From contig CP136063.1 in the NCBI GenBank assembly GCA_032622095.1, positions 10,519,814 to 10,583,813 of the forward strand: DNA of 64,000 bases. The letters run 5' to 3'. Below, in pieces: positions 22,461-34,164 of this stretch (positions are counted from its first letter, which is position 1; each line of letters starts with the position of its first letter). The notes under the pieces are model-generated. The model was given only the letters and a program-made list of their open reading frames with translations. It was not told the DNA's origin and ran no database searches. The stretch is from Siphonodentalium dalli. Lineage: Eukaryota; Mollusca; Scaphopoda; Gadilida; Siphonodentaliidae. A program made the translations under genes and the position numbers.

Positions 22461-22764
22461 TCAAATTATTTGTCGTAAAAAAGTCATCTGAAAGTTAACA
22501 CCGAGGAAATGACTTAATTTTATGCTTTTAAATAGTTCTAAAGCATCATTTTTGATGACGACCTTATTTTTTGCTCTCGGATGCAGCTTTCCGGGTGATG
22601 CAGCGAGTTCATCTCCCGAAAAAGAATAGTCGCACACACGACAAATATTATCTGCTGTAATTTTATGTCGCGGCACAGGCCATTGTATACTATTGCGAAG
22701 CACAACAAATAACACATGGGGACACCTGTCAATCATCGATGTATTTTTTAAAATCCGTGACGTC
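22461..22764 (-). CDS. Possible truncated ZAD-like exon
   Basis: A minus-strand frame contains ICRVCDYSFSG followed by a basic stretch (PRAKNKVVI) and a hydrophobic helix (ALELFKSIKL). This resembles the N-terminal half of a CxxC...CxxC domain, but the second CxxC is missing before the stop at 22,461. The start is uncertain; an ATG in a TGACGTCAT context lies near 22,764. I consider this a weak candidate and it may be a chance ORF. Confidence 0.25.
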
Positions 22765-22850
22765 ATTTTGGGGAAGCTCTTCGCTGAATAGAAATGGTTT
22801 TGGCTACATAAGCTCCAGACTCTATATTTCAAATATAGAGTCGACGTTCA

Positions 22851-22951
22851 CCCAGACTGGGTATAACGATGGATTATCTCTTTGTAAACATGTATTATAT
22901 AGTTACCATGGTATAACGGTGGATTATCTCTTTGTAAACATGTATTATATA
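22851..22951. repeat. 50-bp satellite, part left of the D4 insertion
   Basis: Two units, ending at the TA where element D4 starts. The continuation is at 25,856. Confidence 0.85.
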
Positions 22952-25855
22952 CCGCTATACTTAAAGTAATTGACCACCTATAACGCGGTGCCACCCCGTT
23001 AATACCCCGGTATTGTACCGCGGTATTCCCCAATACCGCGGTACTGATACCGCTTATTAACGCTTCAACACCGCGCATACCGCAGTGACACCACGATGCA
23101 TGCGGTCACGGTTCGCGATACCGCGGTGATTTTAACGGACAATTTGCTCGGAAAAAAAAGAAGGATACTGAAGAAATCTTCATTTATTGTGGTTATTTGA
23201 TTTACTTATTATTGATGATGATGTGTTTTTGCCAATAGTTATTTGTCCATGTGTATAATATGTTTTTGCCAATAGTGATTTCTTTATGTGTCTGAGTCAT
23301 CAAAAACTATCTCTTGAGTGGAATTTGTTTTTCTCGTCTCCGTATTACAAATAGATATTGATAGACGGTAACGTCTTCCTTAGAAAATCCGATATATCCT
23401 ACCTAATTTAGTTTTAACCCTGCACCCTTGTCGTTGAACTCTATAGGATTTATTTTATTGTATATTTGAAACATCGTGCATGTATATATGTTGACCCATC
23501 AACGTATACATGCATATAGACAAAGGTCGATGATAAACCTACATGAGAATGCATATCAGTTTTAGTTGCGATGCAGGGTACAGGTAGGTAAGAATTATCT
23601 GAATGACCCAAATAATAGTGCGGGTGGGGAAACAACAATTCTTACCATTATTCGCAACTTTTATCAATCTCCAATGCAATTGGATTTATTTTGTGTGGTT
23701 TTATGGACATTATTAAAACAGAAATATATGGTGCAAATGTGGAGCCCGGCAGAAAAGAATTACTATTCTTGTGAGCAGGTTGTGCGATCCCTAATAATGA
23801 GATAACCCTGACGATATCATGCGCGAACACAGCTTAATTTGAACCAGATTAGTCTACTTTTACAGACAAACGGGGGGGGGGGGGGGTATTGTTTATTGCC
23901 GTATAGTCAACATGGGAATTTGAAAAATGTGGACACTTACAATTTGACATTTATAACAAGCAAACAAAAACATAACCACGTGGTTGAACACAATTTGACA
24001 ATATGACCCACGATGACGTCATCAAGGGAACTTCCCCATCAAACGACTGACGTATTTAATTGTTGAATTATACATCATTTTGTTTAAACCTATGGGTCAA
24101 GGGCTGAGTGGCGCAAATCGACAATGGGATCAAGTGATAACACTGATTGACTGAGAGGAACTACTAGTAGTAATCATGACGTGTATTGTCACTCAGGACA
24201 ATCATGAAGCTTGTGGATATATTAAATCGGATTAGCCATAACCCGGTTATGGAATCACTGATTTTTTTGCCAGTATTTAGTCTGGAGATTAACCAGGGAT
24301 TTACAGATTAGGATATAATCTATGGATAAACTCCCCAGGATAATCTATGCATTAATTAATGTAATTATTATCCTATACACTCTACCAATTTTGTAACAAA
24401 CAAGTTTTATGCAGGAAGCATCATGCAGGGTCGGTGAATTATTTTCTCATACAAATAAAACAAAAATCGATAAGTTTCATTTAAATCTTACGAACATATT
24501 TAATTGTGCTATTTTTCTGCAAGGTGTTGCTTATTATATCCAAAGTTGAATTAATCATAATTCTATTGTAAACCATGCAGCAGATGTATAAGCGACCATG
24601 TGCGTTTAAAAATTTGCATGGTGAATGCACTTAGGTTCAGAAATAACGTGACCTGTCGTGAATCACGCAGTAATTAAAAGCAAAATTTCGCATGCACGAT
24701 CACAACAAACACTAAATGATAAACACGTCACAAAAATGTCACATGGGCTTGTTCTGAATGCGATAGGTCGTCATGGTAATCTTCAGCCCTGAGTGCAACA
24801 CTAAGTATCACGCGGTGAACTTTACAATATTTTGAAGTTGCCGACATTGGCTGTCAAATTATAAACTCCACCCATTGCCTGGTGTCCGGGCAATGCTGGG
24901 TGAAGGAGAGGGCCTCTTGGCCCTTTCGACCATCCCAGGGTTAGCCCCCCCCCAAATCACATACCTTAGTCTTCCAACACATACCTGCCCTTGAAATAAT
25001 TTCACCATGCACCAAGTATGAATGTGTTATGACGGAATGTTTATTTTGATTTTTATTCGATAAGTAAGATGGACATTCTAATGCAGCAATTGGCATTGGC
25101 ACGAAGTCGTGGAAATCACACAGTTATTCTCCTTATATCTGTGGAATTTAATGAGATCCTTAATTAAGGCTTAGAGACGTATTGTTATAACTTTCTGTGT
25201 GACAACCCAGCCAGCAGGAGTCGTCATTTAATTAATAGATATTATAACAATGCCGTGAATCATGCGTCAAAAACACGAACATTGCACTCGCATTTAAAAA
25301 AAAATCATATTTCTCTTGCTATTCCACATAGTTCAAATCATTTTGAATTTATTCCGTATCCCCCGCTCCGATTTTCAGAAATAAACCGCGAATAAAGCAT
25401 GTGATTGACTACCCTACGATCATTTCCAGCTACGATTTTTAAGTACACATGACTGCGATTACGTCGCAATTAAGTGGAGGTTATCAAGGATACGCCACGA
25501 TTTTGCATCTAAAATCAAACGGTGCTTGATATTATTTTTTTGACTTGCGACATTGTTGTCAGCTTGCGCAATCCAACTACCGGTTACTTCCTCGACGGAA
25601 ATCTTTCCACTTACAATTGAATTGTTGTCTGAACGTTCACTAAATACATCCCTTCAATGAGTTCCGTGTAAATCACCACGGTATGCAAAAAATTTAACGC
25701 GGTGCCTGCTATAAGACCGCGGTATCCTTACCGCCCGATACCGTAACTCCACCGCCGTGACCGTCTCGATACCGCTACCGCTTATTACCGGTATCACCGC
25801 GGTCATGACCGGGGTATCACCCCGTTTTTCTGGTCAATTACTTTGAGAATAGCGG
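22952..25855 (-). mobile_element. Family D element, long form (D4, 2.9 kb), inserted in satellite
   Basis: Left end CCGCTATACTTAAAGTAATT, right end ACTTTGAGAATAGCGG, TA at 22,950-22,951 and 25,856-25,857. Joining the flanks at one TA restores the satellite phase. About 180 bp at the left and 210 bp at the right match short D copies. The middle 2.5 kb is unrelated to them. Confidence 0.8.
23130..25640. other. Unique interior of D4, no convincing ORF
   Basis: No ORF above 80 aa. Contains a run of 14 G near 23,874-23,887 and poly-C near 24,947. It could be a decayed transposase region, captured host DNA or another inserted element. No boundaries of a nested element were found. Confidence 0.4.
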
Positions 25856-25856
25856 T

Positions 25857-26560
25857 AGTTACCAGGGTATAACGGTGGATTATCTCTTTGTAAACATGTA
25901 TTATATAGTTACCGGGGTATAAAGGTGGATTATCTCGTTGTAAACATGTATTATATAGTTACCGCGGTATAAAGGTGGATTATCTCGTTGTAAACATGTA
26001 TTATATAGTTACCGGGGTATAAAGGTGGATTATCTCTTTGTAAACATGTATTATATAGTTACCGGGGTATAAAGGTGGATTATCTCTTTGTAAACATGTA
26101 TTATATAGTTCCCGGGGTATAAAGGTGGATTATCTCTTTGTAAACATGTATTATATAGTTACCGGGGTATAAAGGTGGATTATCTCTTTGTAAACATGTA
26201 TTATATAGTTACCGGGGTATAAAGGTGGATTATCTCTTTGTAAACATATATTATATAGTTACCGGGGTATAACGGTGGATTATCTCTTTGTAAACATGTA
26301 TTATATAGTTAGCGGGGTATAACGGTGGATTATCTCTTTGTAAACATGTATTAGATAGTTACCGGGGTATAAAGGTGGATTATCTCTTTGTAAACACGTA
26401 TTATATAGTTACCGGGGTATAAAGGTGGATTACCCCTTTGTAAACATGTATTATATAGTTAGCGGGGTATAACGGTGGATTATCTCTTTGTAAACATGTA
26501 TTAGATAGTTACCGGGGTATAAAGGTGGATTATCTCTTTGTAAACATGTATTATATAGTT
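25857..26560. repeat. 50-bp satellite, main array, 14 units
   Basis: Units begin at 25,861, 25,911, 25,961 and every 50 bp to 26,511, differing by one to three bases each. The unit corresponds to the terminal 50 bp of family F (AAAGGTGGATTATCTCTTTG to CCGGGGTAT). Confidence 0.95.
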
Positions 26561-26695
26561 TATTATACATGTATATCTATAAGAAAATATCAAGGCTTAT
26601 TTTGTTGATATTTTGTTTTATTTAGTAGTGATTTGTTCAGATAACACTCAGCAGGTCAATGGGGTCCATCAGCCGCCAGAATGGGCAGTTAGGAC

Positions 26696-29203
26696 CAGAC
26701 TTGTTTACCCTCCCGATTTTCGCAGGAGACTCCCGATTTTAATCGTCTTTTCCCGCGCTCCTGATCCGGAAACAGAATCTCCCGATTTCAAATGTCTATA
26801 CCAGAATAATAAAAATTATTTACAGTGATTAATAGGCTGTCCGTGTGGCGACTAAAACAGGCGCAAAAATCAATTAGCTAGCGGCTGACCACACGCAATG
26901 AAGCCATGCGGGTGCAATAAATCAATTTAGACTAATCCTACCAGCGACACTGGTATTCATGTCGGCTTTGATTCTTTTGTGAAAGAGTAAGTGGAAACTG
27001 AGCTGTATTTGTCAATATCATAAACGGCGGATTTCCTTACAAGCTTACCGGTATGTGTGACTATATAACGAAACACATTTTTCTTTCGTCATAACAAATC
27101 ACTTATTTACTACCATTTACGTCTAAATCTCTCTGTTCACAATGTCTGAAACTCCGACCAAAAAGCGCAAGTTAGATTCGTCCGATACGCCAAGTAAAAA
27201 ACGCAAATATGATTCAAAGTTCCGTGACGTCTGGAAAGTTGAAATGCCATGGGTGAGATCCAGTGACCGAGGACTGACGTTTGCGTTGTGTGTATTTTGT
27301 GGAACTCACATATCCATCGCTCATGGCGGGAGAAACGATCTACTCAAGCATAGTAAGACAACACAACACGAAAGTCAGTTAAAAGTCAACAAAACCAACC
27401 AGACCGTCAAAAGTTTTTTCACATCTGCCAGAGAAGATATCAACCAACAAACAATATGTGCGGAAGTGATGTTCACTAATTTCATTGCTGAACATAACCT
27501 ACAATTCCCTGTTGCCGATCACTTCACAAAACTTTGTAAAAAGATGTTTCCTGATAGTAAAATTGCCGACAAATACGCATGTGGAAGACTTAAATCAACT
27601 ATGATTACAAAGCGGGCACTCGCTCCAACGTTGAACCAGGGTGTTGTCGAACATTGCCGAAATGAGAAGTTTTCTCTTCTGATCGACAAATCAAATGATT
27701 ATGGTTCAGAAAAGCAGCTGGTTATTCTAGTTCGGTATGCAGACGAAAAGGTTGGTCGTTCTGTGACTCGTTTCCTGGACATGCCAATATGCAATATCGG
27801 CAATGCTAATTCAATATTTAAAGCATTAGACCGTGCATTGAAGACCCGTAATATAAGTTGGAATTATGTTGTTTCGTTTACCAGTGACAACTGTAGCGTG
27901 ATGATGGGAAAACACAACTCTGTGATGTCAAGAATAAAAGAGGTTCAGCGGTGGTTAAGTTTGGAAAAATGTATCGGCAGAATTATCCAACAATGGCCAG
28001 CCCTCATACGTTATTTCGAGAATCACAGTGATGTTGAGAGCACGACCACCAAATGAAGCTAACATTCCTCTTCTTAAACTACATTCTGCACCCAATGAAC
28101 GAATTTAATACGCTATTTCAATCAGACGAAACCATGCTGGGATTCATGCAGACTGAGATGGAAAGGTTGTTAAGGAAATTCTTAGGAAAGTTAGTGAAAA
28201 GCATCGTGATAAAATCCAGTGACACTATCACCTCGGTACGATATGAGTTAACAGAAAATCAACTTCCGGATACTAGTCTCGCAGTTGGCATGACAGCGCG
28301 CGCATACATCAAGGAGGTCAAAGGGCAAATAAGCCCAAGAGAAGTGAAAACATTTTATGACAGTGCGCGTACGTTCTATCAGTCAATTATTGACAAAATG
28401 ATTCAGAAATTTCCCTTTGAGGAAGACATATTTGATGATTTGACCATTTTTAATCCAAAGGAAGAAGCCAGGGACAATGTCACGGAATCATCGTTGATAA
28501 GTTTGTCAAAATGCTTTGGGCTAATTCAGACAGATGAGCAATTCGACGATCTCGCAGACGAATTAATCGACTACAAAACTGCAGTAAATCTTCCAAAGTT
28601 CAACCATGAAGATCAACGATGCGACGAGTATTCGATGAATATATTGACCAAAGTTACTAGCACAGGACAGTTGAGATTTCCACACCTAGGACTAGTTGTT
28701 AAAACGGTGTTATCCATTCCAAACAGTAATGCTGACAGCGAACGTGTTTTCTCAATTTGCAAAAAGATACAGACAAGCTTTAGTTCAGAGTTAAACAACG
28801 ATACATTCTGTGCTCTGCTAGCCTGTAAAATAAACAACAATGGTGATTGTTTTAATTACCAGCCATCGCAGGATGTGCTAAAACTTTCAAAATCAGCCCT
28901 CAAATCTTATGTGAAAGAGCATTCTTCAGAATGTGAGAAGTAAGCTGTGAATGTGATGAACATTGTTAATTTATTTTGTTAATGTTGTTATATATTATTA
29001 TTGATTTTTAAGTTTATATATAAAATAAAATCATATATAATCATAATAACTTATTCTTTATTTATAGTAGCCCATAAATTCCTTTCTATACGTGATGTTT
29101 TAGTAATTTACCATCGAAGATAAAATCTCCCTATTTTTATCCAAATCTCCCTATTTATGAAGGTGAATCTCCCTATTTCTGATTTTCAAAGTAAACAAGT
29201 CTG
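26696..29203 (+). mobile_element. hAT transposon with perfect 8-bp target duplication
   Basis: TIR CAGACTTGTTTAC at 26,696 and GTAAACAAGTCTG ending at 29,203. The 8-bp duplication GTTAGGAC is identical at 26,688-26,695 and 29,204-29,211. Subterminal CTCCCGATTT / CTCCCTATTT repeats occur on both sides. Length is 2,508 bp. It carries one transposase, interrupted as described below, and AATAAA at 29,024. Perfect duplications imply a fairly recent insertion. Confidence 0.95.
27142..28943 (+). pseudogene. hAT transposase (ZBED5/SCAND3-like), deleted and frameshifted
   Basis: Two overlapping ORFs, 27,142-28,056 (304 aa) and 28,053-28,943 (296 aa). The first has basic KKRK signals at the N-terminus, a BED-type finger (C50, C53, H70, H76), the FSLLIDKSND strand and the SDNCSVMMGKHNSV block. 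It then jumps to RWLSLEKCI. In relatives some 70 residues, including a CHLAN-type region, lie between these blocks, so an in-frame deletion is likely. The second ORF continues the domain in another reading frame and ends with the hAT dimerisation region (NSNADSERVFS). The two reading frames overlap by four bases at ATGA. Catalysis is probably lost. Cross-mobilisation by an intact relative would explain the clean termini. Confidence 0.85.
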
Positions 29204-29440
29204 GTTAGGACTGGATATTTTGGCGGCGAAGTGTATAATAAGTAATATTCTATAGTTTTGCATACGGTATGTAGTTATTCATGTCCGAAGCATATTCGTT
29301 TTGATGAGATTTCGAGTGCAACAGGAGAGGTGGGTGGTTTTTTTTTTTTAAATTTTAACATGTTGTTTCTGGATCTGGATGAATACGTCCAAGTAACCAA
29401 TTTGGTTAGTCCAAAATTGACTATACATTGAATGTATAGT

Positions 29441-30105
29441 CCAACTTTCCCCATCGCTGGTAACGGAGCTTTTTCTTCAAGTCCGGAAAGGAAGAATGTG
29501 ACGCAAGATACGACCAAACCACGATGTTTTCCGGATAATACATGTGCTACTGCATCACCCTGACATACCTTTCATATTCCTTTTCCAAAAATGAGAGATT
29601 TATTGAGAATATTCTGCAAGAGTAGACGGATTTTTAAACATTGGGTTGTGTTCGATCAAACTCCGGTCACACCGCACTCGCTGTCGTGGGAGCAAGTATT
29701 TTCGTACCCTTACCAGCTCGTACCCTCCGAAAAAGTAAATTCGTACCCTAGCGCGAAACTATTTAGATATCTCATTGAGGCGTGCGTTCAGTTTCTCATC
29801 TAATAACTTTGCTTATCTCATTTTTCACTGGGATTGAACGTATACTATGGAACCCACAGTGATCTCTTGGACGTAAAAGATACAGAAATAGAACAGAAAC
29901 ATGCCTGATCTCTTGGACGTAAAAGATACAGAAGTAGAACAGAAACCTGCCTACCGGTATATATATACATACAAATTAAATTAAATAACCATACTTACCT
30001 GTTTTCAATCGTCGTATTCCATTACTATGCGCCGTGTCGTAATCCAGTTTCTCATCTAATAACATAAATTCGTCCACCCTGTTTTAGGGAATGGGTCCTG
30101 GGTCT
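29441..30105 (-). repeat. Large inverted repeat 1, left arm (665 bp)
   Basis: Matches 30,398-31,060 in inverse orientation at high identity. It includes a shared 70-aa ORF and an exon-like segment whose complement ends in AAAACAG|GTAAGT. Confidence 0.9.
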
Positions 30106-30392
30106 TTTTCTGATTTTTTTTGTATTATTACAGTCCATCTGAGCGAATAGGGAAAGCATACAACAATTGTAAGCAAACTGTCCATTCCCATTTCCCAAAT
30201 TCATGGAAAATCTTCTGGTTTTCTAAAGAAAAAAAATAGAAATTTCCCTTCCATTTCCAAGATTTTCTTCATACTTAATTGCATAACAGTATTTGATTAC
30301 GTTATCTTCACACTGACAGCTCTAGTATTATAATCGTTATCGTTCATAGACATTACAAAGTGTAAACCTCTATGTCGCAATTTGTTTCCCAG

Positions 30393-30508
30393 TGGTAAAA
30401 ACCCAGGACCCATTCCTCAAAACAGGGTGGACAAATTTATAATGTTATTAGATGAGAAACTGGATTACGACACGGCGCATCGTGATGGAATACGACGATT
30501 GAAAACAG
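30393..30508 (+). CDS. Exon-like segment of unknown protein, mirrored in the left arm
   Basis: An open frame containing PQNRVDKFIMLLDEKLDYDT and RRLKTG lies between an acceptor-like TTTGTTTCCCAG and a donor AAAACAG|GTAAAT. The inverted arm has the equivalent frame on the minus strand (about 30,103 down to 30,001) with a canonical GTAAGT. Conservation of the frame and donor in both arms suggests it was a real exon captured before the inversion. I do not recognise the family. Confidence 0.35.
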
Positions 30509-31060
30509 GTAAATATGTTTATTTAATATGTATATATATAGGCAGGTTTCTGTTCTACTTCTGTATCTTTTACGTCCAAGAGTTCAGACATGTTTCTGTT
30601 CTATTTCTGTATCTTTTACATCCAAGAGATCACTGTGGGTTCCATACTGTAGTATACGTTCAATCCCGGCGAAAAATGAGATAAGCAAAGTTATTAGATG
30701 AGAAACTGAACGCACGCCTTAATGCGATACCGGTATCTAAATAGTTTCGCGCTAGGGTACGAATTTACTTTTTCGGAGGGTACGAGCTGGTAAGGGTACG
30801 AAAATACTTGCTCCCACGACAGCGAGTGCGGTGTGACCGGAGTTCGATCGAACACAACCCAATGTTTAAAAATCCGTCGACTCTTGCAGAATATTCTCAA
30901 TAAATCTCTCATTTTTGGAAAAGGAATATGAAAGGTATGTCAGGGTGATGCAGTAGCACATGTATTATCCGGAAAACATCGCGGTTTGGTCGTATCTTGC
31001 GTCACATTCTTTCTTTCCGGACTTGAAGAAAAAGCTCCGTTGCGAGGCATGGGGGAAATT
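30398..31060 (+). repeat. Large inverted repeat 1, right arm (663 bp)
   Basis: Partner of 29,441-30,105 across a loop of about 290 bp. Confidence 0.9.
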
Positions 31061-31168
31061 TCGACGGGATATCTTTAGTATCCCGTATATTTTCGACTAC
31101 CAATTTGGTATGATAGGACTTTCATATTATTCTTACTCTAGGGCTTCTACTTATAAGTTATATATAGT

Positions 31169-32252
31169 CAGGTCGGGCACACATGCAAAATGGTCTATTT
31201 AGCTCATTTCGTCTATCATAGCCCGATTGAGCTTCGTTTTTAATGTGATTTACACGCCCCTGCCGATTGCGGACAATAGATCGAAAATACGAGACAATAA
31301 TCGATGTTCATTAGTTGCCTACTAATCGGATGTAAACAAAGAAACAAACAACTCCACGGCTCACCACGGATTATATACTTTTAGAAGACATTGAAGTTAA
31401 CATTAATTTCATAATTTACCATAAGGAGAGGCACTAAAATCGTTATTTTCTGTTCAAATGCGACAATAAATCGTCAACAAAATTTCACAAAACTCCATCT
31501 TGTAAGGGATATCGAAGTATTCTGAAAGCGCAATTTTGATTGGCTGCAGATAAGCCTGGCTCAAAGGTATGTATTTAATGAATTTTAAATGCCAACGTAC
31601 TCGTCTGAATGTATGGAAAGCCACTCTGACAACCATTATTGAAAACACTGCAATTAACCGAGGTGCGTCGAAACTGCTATCATAATTGGCTATTTATTAT
31701 GACATTACAGTAATCAACCACCAGCAGTGTGAAATTCACGCATATATTGTATTCATCCCTTGCAAAATCACATGCAACGCACGTTTACCTCGACCTCTCG
31801 TGTTACCGTACATTCACTTCTCTACATGGTGGTCCGTTGACATTTCATAAACAGTCGTCTCCGAATGAAGTTATTCGCTCTACCCAATCAGGTAAGACAT
31901 ATCGAGTAAATGATCTTGACCTTCAAAAACATATGACGTGTGAATACAAATGGCTAACTTTCTACTTTTTCCAACAAACTCTGATTGTTTCACAAAACAT
32001 GCTATCAGACGTCAGTAAGCCTTAATTAAAAACTCGCTAATTGCGCTTAATCCGTGGTGAGTCGTGGAGTTGTTTGTTTCTTTGTTTACATCCGATTCGT
32101 AGGCAACTAATGAACATCGATTCTTGTCTCGTATTTTCGTTCTATTTTCCGCAATCGGCAGAGGCGTGTAAATCACATTAAAAACGAAGCTCAATCGGGC
32201 TATGATAGACGAAATGAGCTAAATAGACCATTTTGCATGTGTGCCCGACCTG
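31169..32252. repeat. Large inverted repeat 2 (foldback, arms about 205 bp)
   Basis: The left arm 31,169-31,373 starts CAGGTCGGGCACACATGCAA. The right arm 32,049-32,252 is its complement, ending TGTGTGCCCGACCTG. The 675-bp loop has no recognised gene. A further TGTGCCCGACCTG lies at about 32,290. Confidence 0.9.
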
Positions 32253-32307
32253 ATACTAGTGATAGTGGCCAACAACTGTGTTTGAAACCTGTGCCCGACC
32301 TGTTTTT

Positions 32308-32606
32308 TGTTACCGTATAAAATAACCAACCCATAATATATCATTTGAATTCAAATTTACCAATTCCAATACCATTCTCTGTCATGCAATGGACTGGATA
32401 TAACTTTCGCGCGGAAAGCGTCTTATAAGTCGAAATGAAAACGTGCGGTTTTTAAAATGTGGTTTCGTGCAACAGATACCTGATTAGAACGCTGTTTTGT
32501 TGCACAGTCTACGTATCATAATGTGTGGTTACTGTGAAATTGAACAGAACCACAGCCCAATTCAGATGTAACGTTGTTGTGTATTTCATATATAGAGAAT
32601 ATTGTT
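32308..32606. repeat. Dispersed repeat, copy 1 (partner at 45.64 kb)
   Basis: About 300 bp beginning near ACCGTATAAAATAACCAACC, colinear with 45,643-45,930 at about 85-90% identity by eye. Contains the pair TTTCGCGCGGAAAGCGTC. Class unknown. Confidence 0.8.
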
Positions 32607-33419
32607 TAGTATTTTTTGCGGTCCTCTATTTCATTTCAGTCATAAATTTAAAAAAAATACCGATTAATTAGTCTTTCCAAGATCGTGTACCATTAGACCA
32701 TTTTTCCACGTTTGGGGCATGTTGGAACACCCCATTGTCTCCCCATCATGCCCATAGAGCGAATTGAGGGAAAACCCCATCAAAATTATATACCTTTATT
32801 ATGGCAAAAAAGCATATGGAATCATGGATGAATGCATCTCAGTTGCTTGCAACCATGTCCATTTCAATATGTTTTCGTTGATGAATAATTATGTGTGTGG
32901 CAATGGGGATGCTTGTATCGATAGCACTAAAAACCTTCCAAATTTTGCCCTGCTTTGTCCCTCCTAGATGTGAAGCGACGTTTTCATTGGATGTGTTGCG
33001 TTTTCCAATAATGACAATATCTCGAACATACTTTATTTGAGCCCCCCCCCCCCCCCCCTGGAATACTGGAATACGGAATACCACTTAACAACCAGTTAAC
33101 AGCCATATGGATAAATTTTCTATTGCCGTACGAACGCCGGTCATCCCGCAGTGTCCACGTCTAACATTATCTAAATTGACGATGATCGACGATCTGTATG
33201 TCAAACCGTGAATTTATTGTGACAAAAAACGCATTTATATTATTATTATTATTATTATCATGTTTTGGAAGGTCGGCGTACGAATACCGGTATTTTTGGA
33301 ATACCGAATACCTCCTGACAAAGAGGCCGAAATACGGCGTACCTCATAACATGACATGGAATACGGCGTACGAAAAAGGGGGTGGGGGGCCTCTTATTTA
33401 CCGGACTCGGCTATTACGA
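32607..33419. other. No gene seen; poly-C run
   Basis: AT-rich with small ORFs of 67-102 aa without features. A run of 17 C is at about 33,042-33,058. Several GAATACCGGTA/GAATACGGCGTAC motifs recur at 33,060-33,370. Confidence 0.4.
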
Positions 33420-33665
33420 CACCTCAAAAACAGTGCGCGGAACTGCGCGGTACAAATAAAACAGTTATTATATATATATATATGCACAGGAGCAGGTGGG
33501 GGTTGAATTAAAACATGAAATATAGTAGTAGACAGTCTTCAGTTGCAAATTTGTAAGGTTATTTTAACTTGTATTAGAGAGAGTGAGTGGTAGAATCTAC
33601 GGCGCACTGTTTCGAGAAAAGCTTACTGTGCGATATCTTCCACACATTGTTTCGAGAAAAGCTTA
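33420..33665 (+). repeat. Left arm of inverted repeat flanking the LINE cluster
   Basis: Carries CAGTGCGCGGAACTGCGCGG and TTTCGAGAAAAGCTTACTG. Inverted partner at 37,622-37,845. Together the arms enclose the LINE and SINE sequences. Confidence 0.75.
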
Positions 33666-33881
33666 TTCGTGGTATCGGATTAAGGGCCACACTGACATGT
33701 CTTAATTAGTTGAATAGTATAGCGGTAGGCTGATAGTTTACTGTCATTGTAACAAGTGTGAAAAGACATCAGGTTCACCTGTCTCCATGCAATGCGAAAA
33801 TATGAGAAGTTAAAACGTTGACACAACAGGAGCACCAGTGAGTATTGAGTGATTATCTCCCTCCACAGGAGACCTCTCCCA

Positions 33882-34111
33882 CAAAACTAGAAAAACTAAA
33901 ATTCTTTACAAAAAGAAATAACCTGTGTATAGTTCTAGGCGATTTCAACGCCAAACATCAAAGGAATTAGAACTCATTCACTTAAATGACTCTGGGAAAC
34001 CAACCCACTGCCCATATAACACAAAGCAATGGGATATAATATATCACGCGTTCGCTACGGAGGAAGCGGCCAAACTCAGCATTGAAACCACCAGTCTGCG
34101 TGTGAATTGTC
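33882..34111 (+). pseudogene. LINE endonuclease fragment, copy 1
   Basis: Encodes CIVLGDFNAKH, the GDFNA motif of APE-type endonucleases of non-LTR retrotransposons, then after an in-frame TAG the continuation HLNDSGKPTHCP and WDIIYHAFA. It breaks off before the SDH motif. A nearly identical fragment lies at 36,909-37,175, including the same stop. Confidence 0.8.
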
Positions 34112-34164
34112 AAGTAAAGATGCAAGTCGCATGTGTATGGACTGTTCGAAATAAAGGTCATGGT

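Noticed and set aside
24014-24023. TGACGTCA sites (also near 5,706 and 22,757) as CRE promoters
   Set aside because: An 8-bp palindrome is expected by chance in 64 kb, and none sits next to a convincing transcription start.
25857-26560. Regular 50-bp repeat resembling a CRISPR array
   Set aside because: There are no unique spacers: the whole 50 bp repeats. The context is eukaryotic and the unit matches a MITE terminus.
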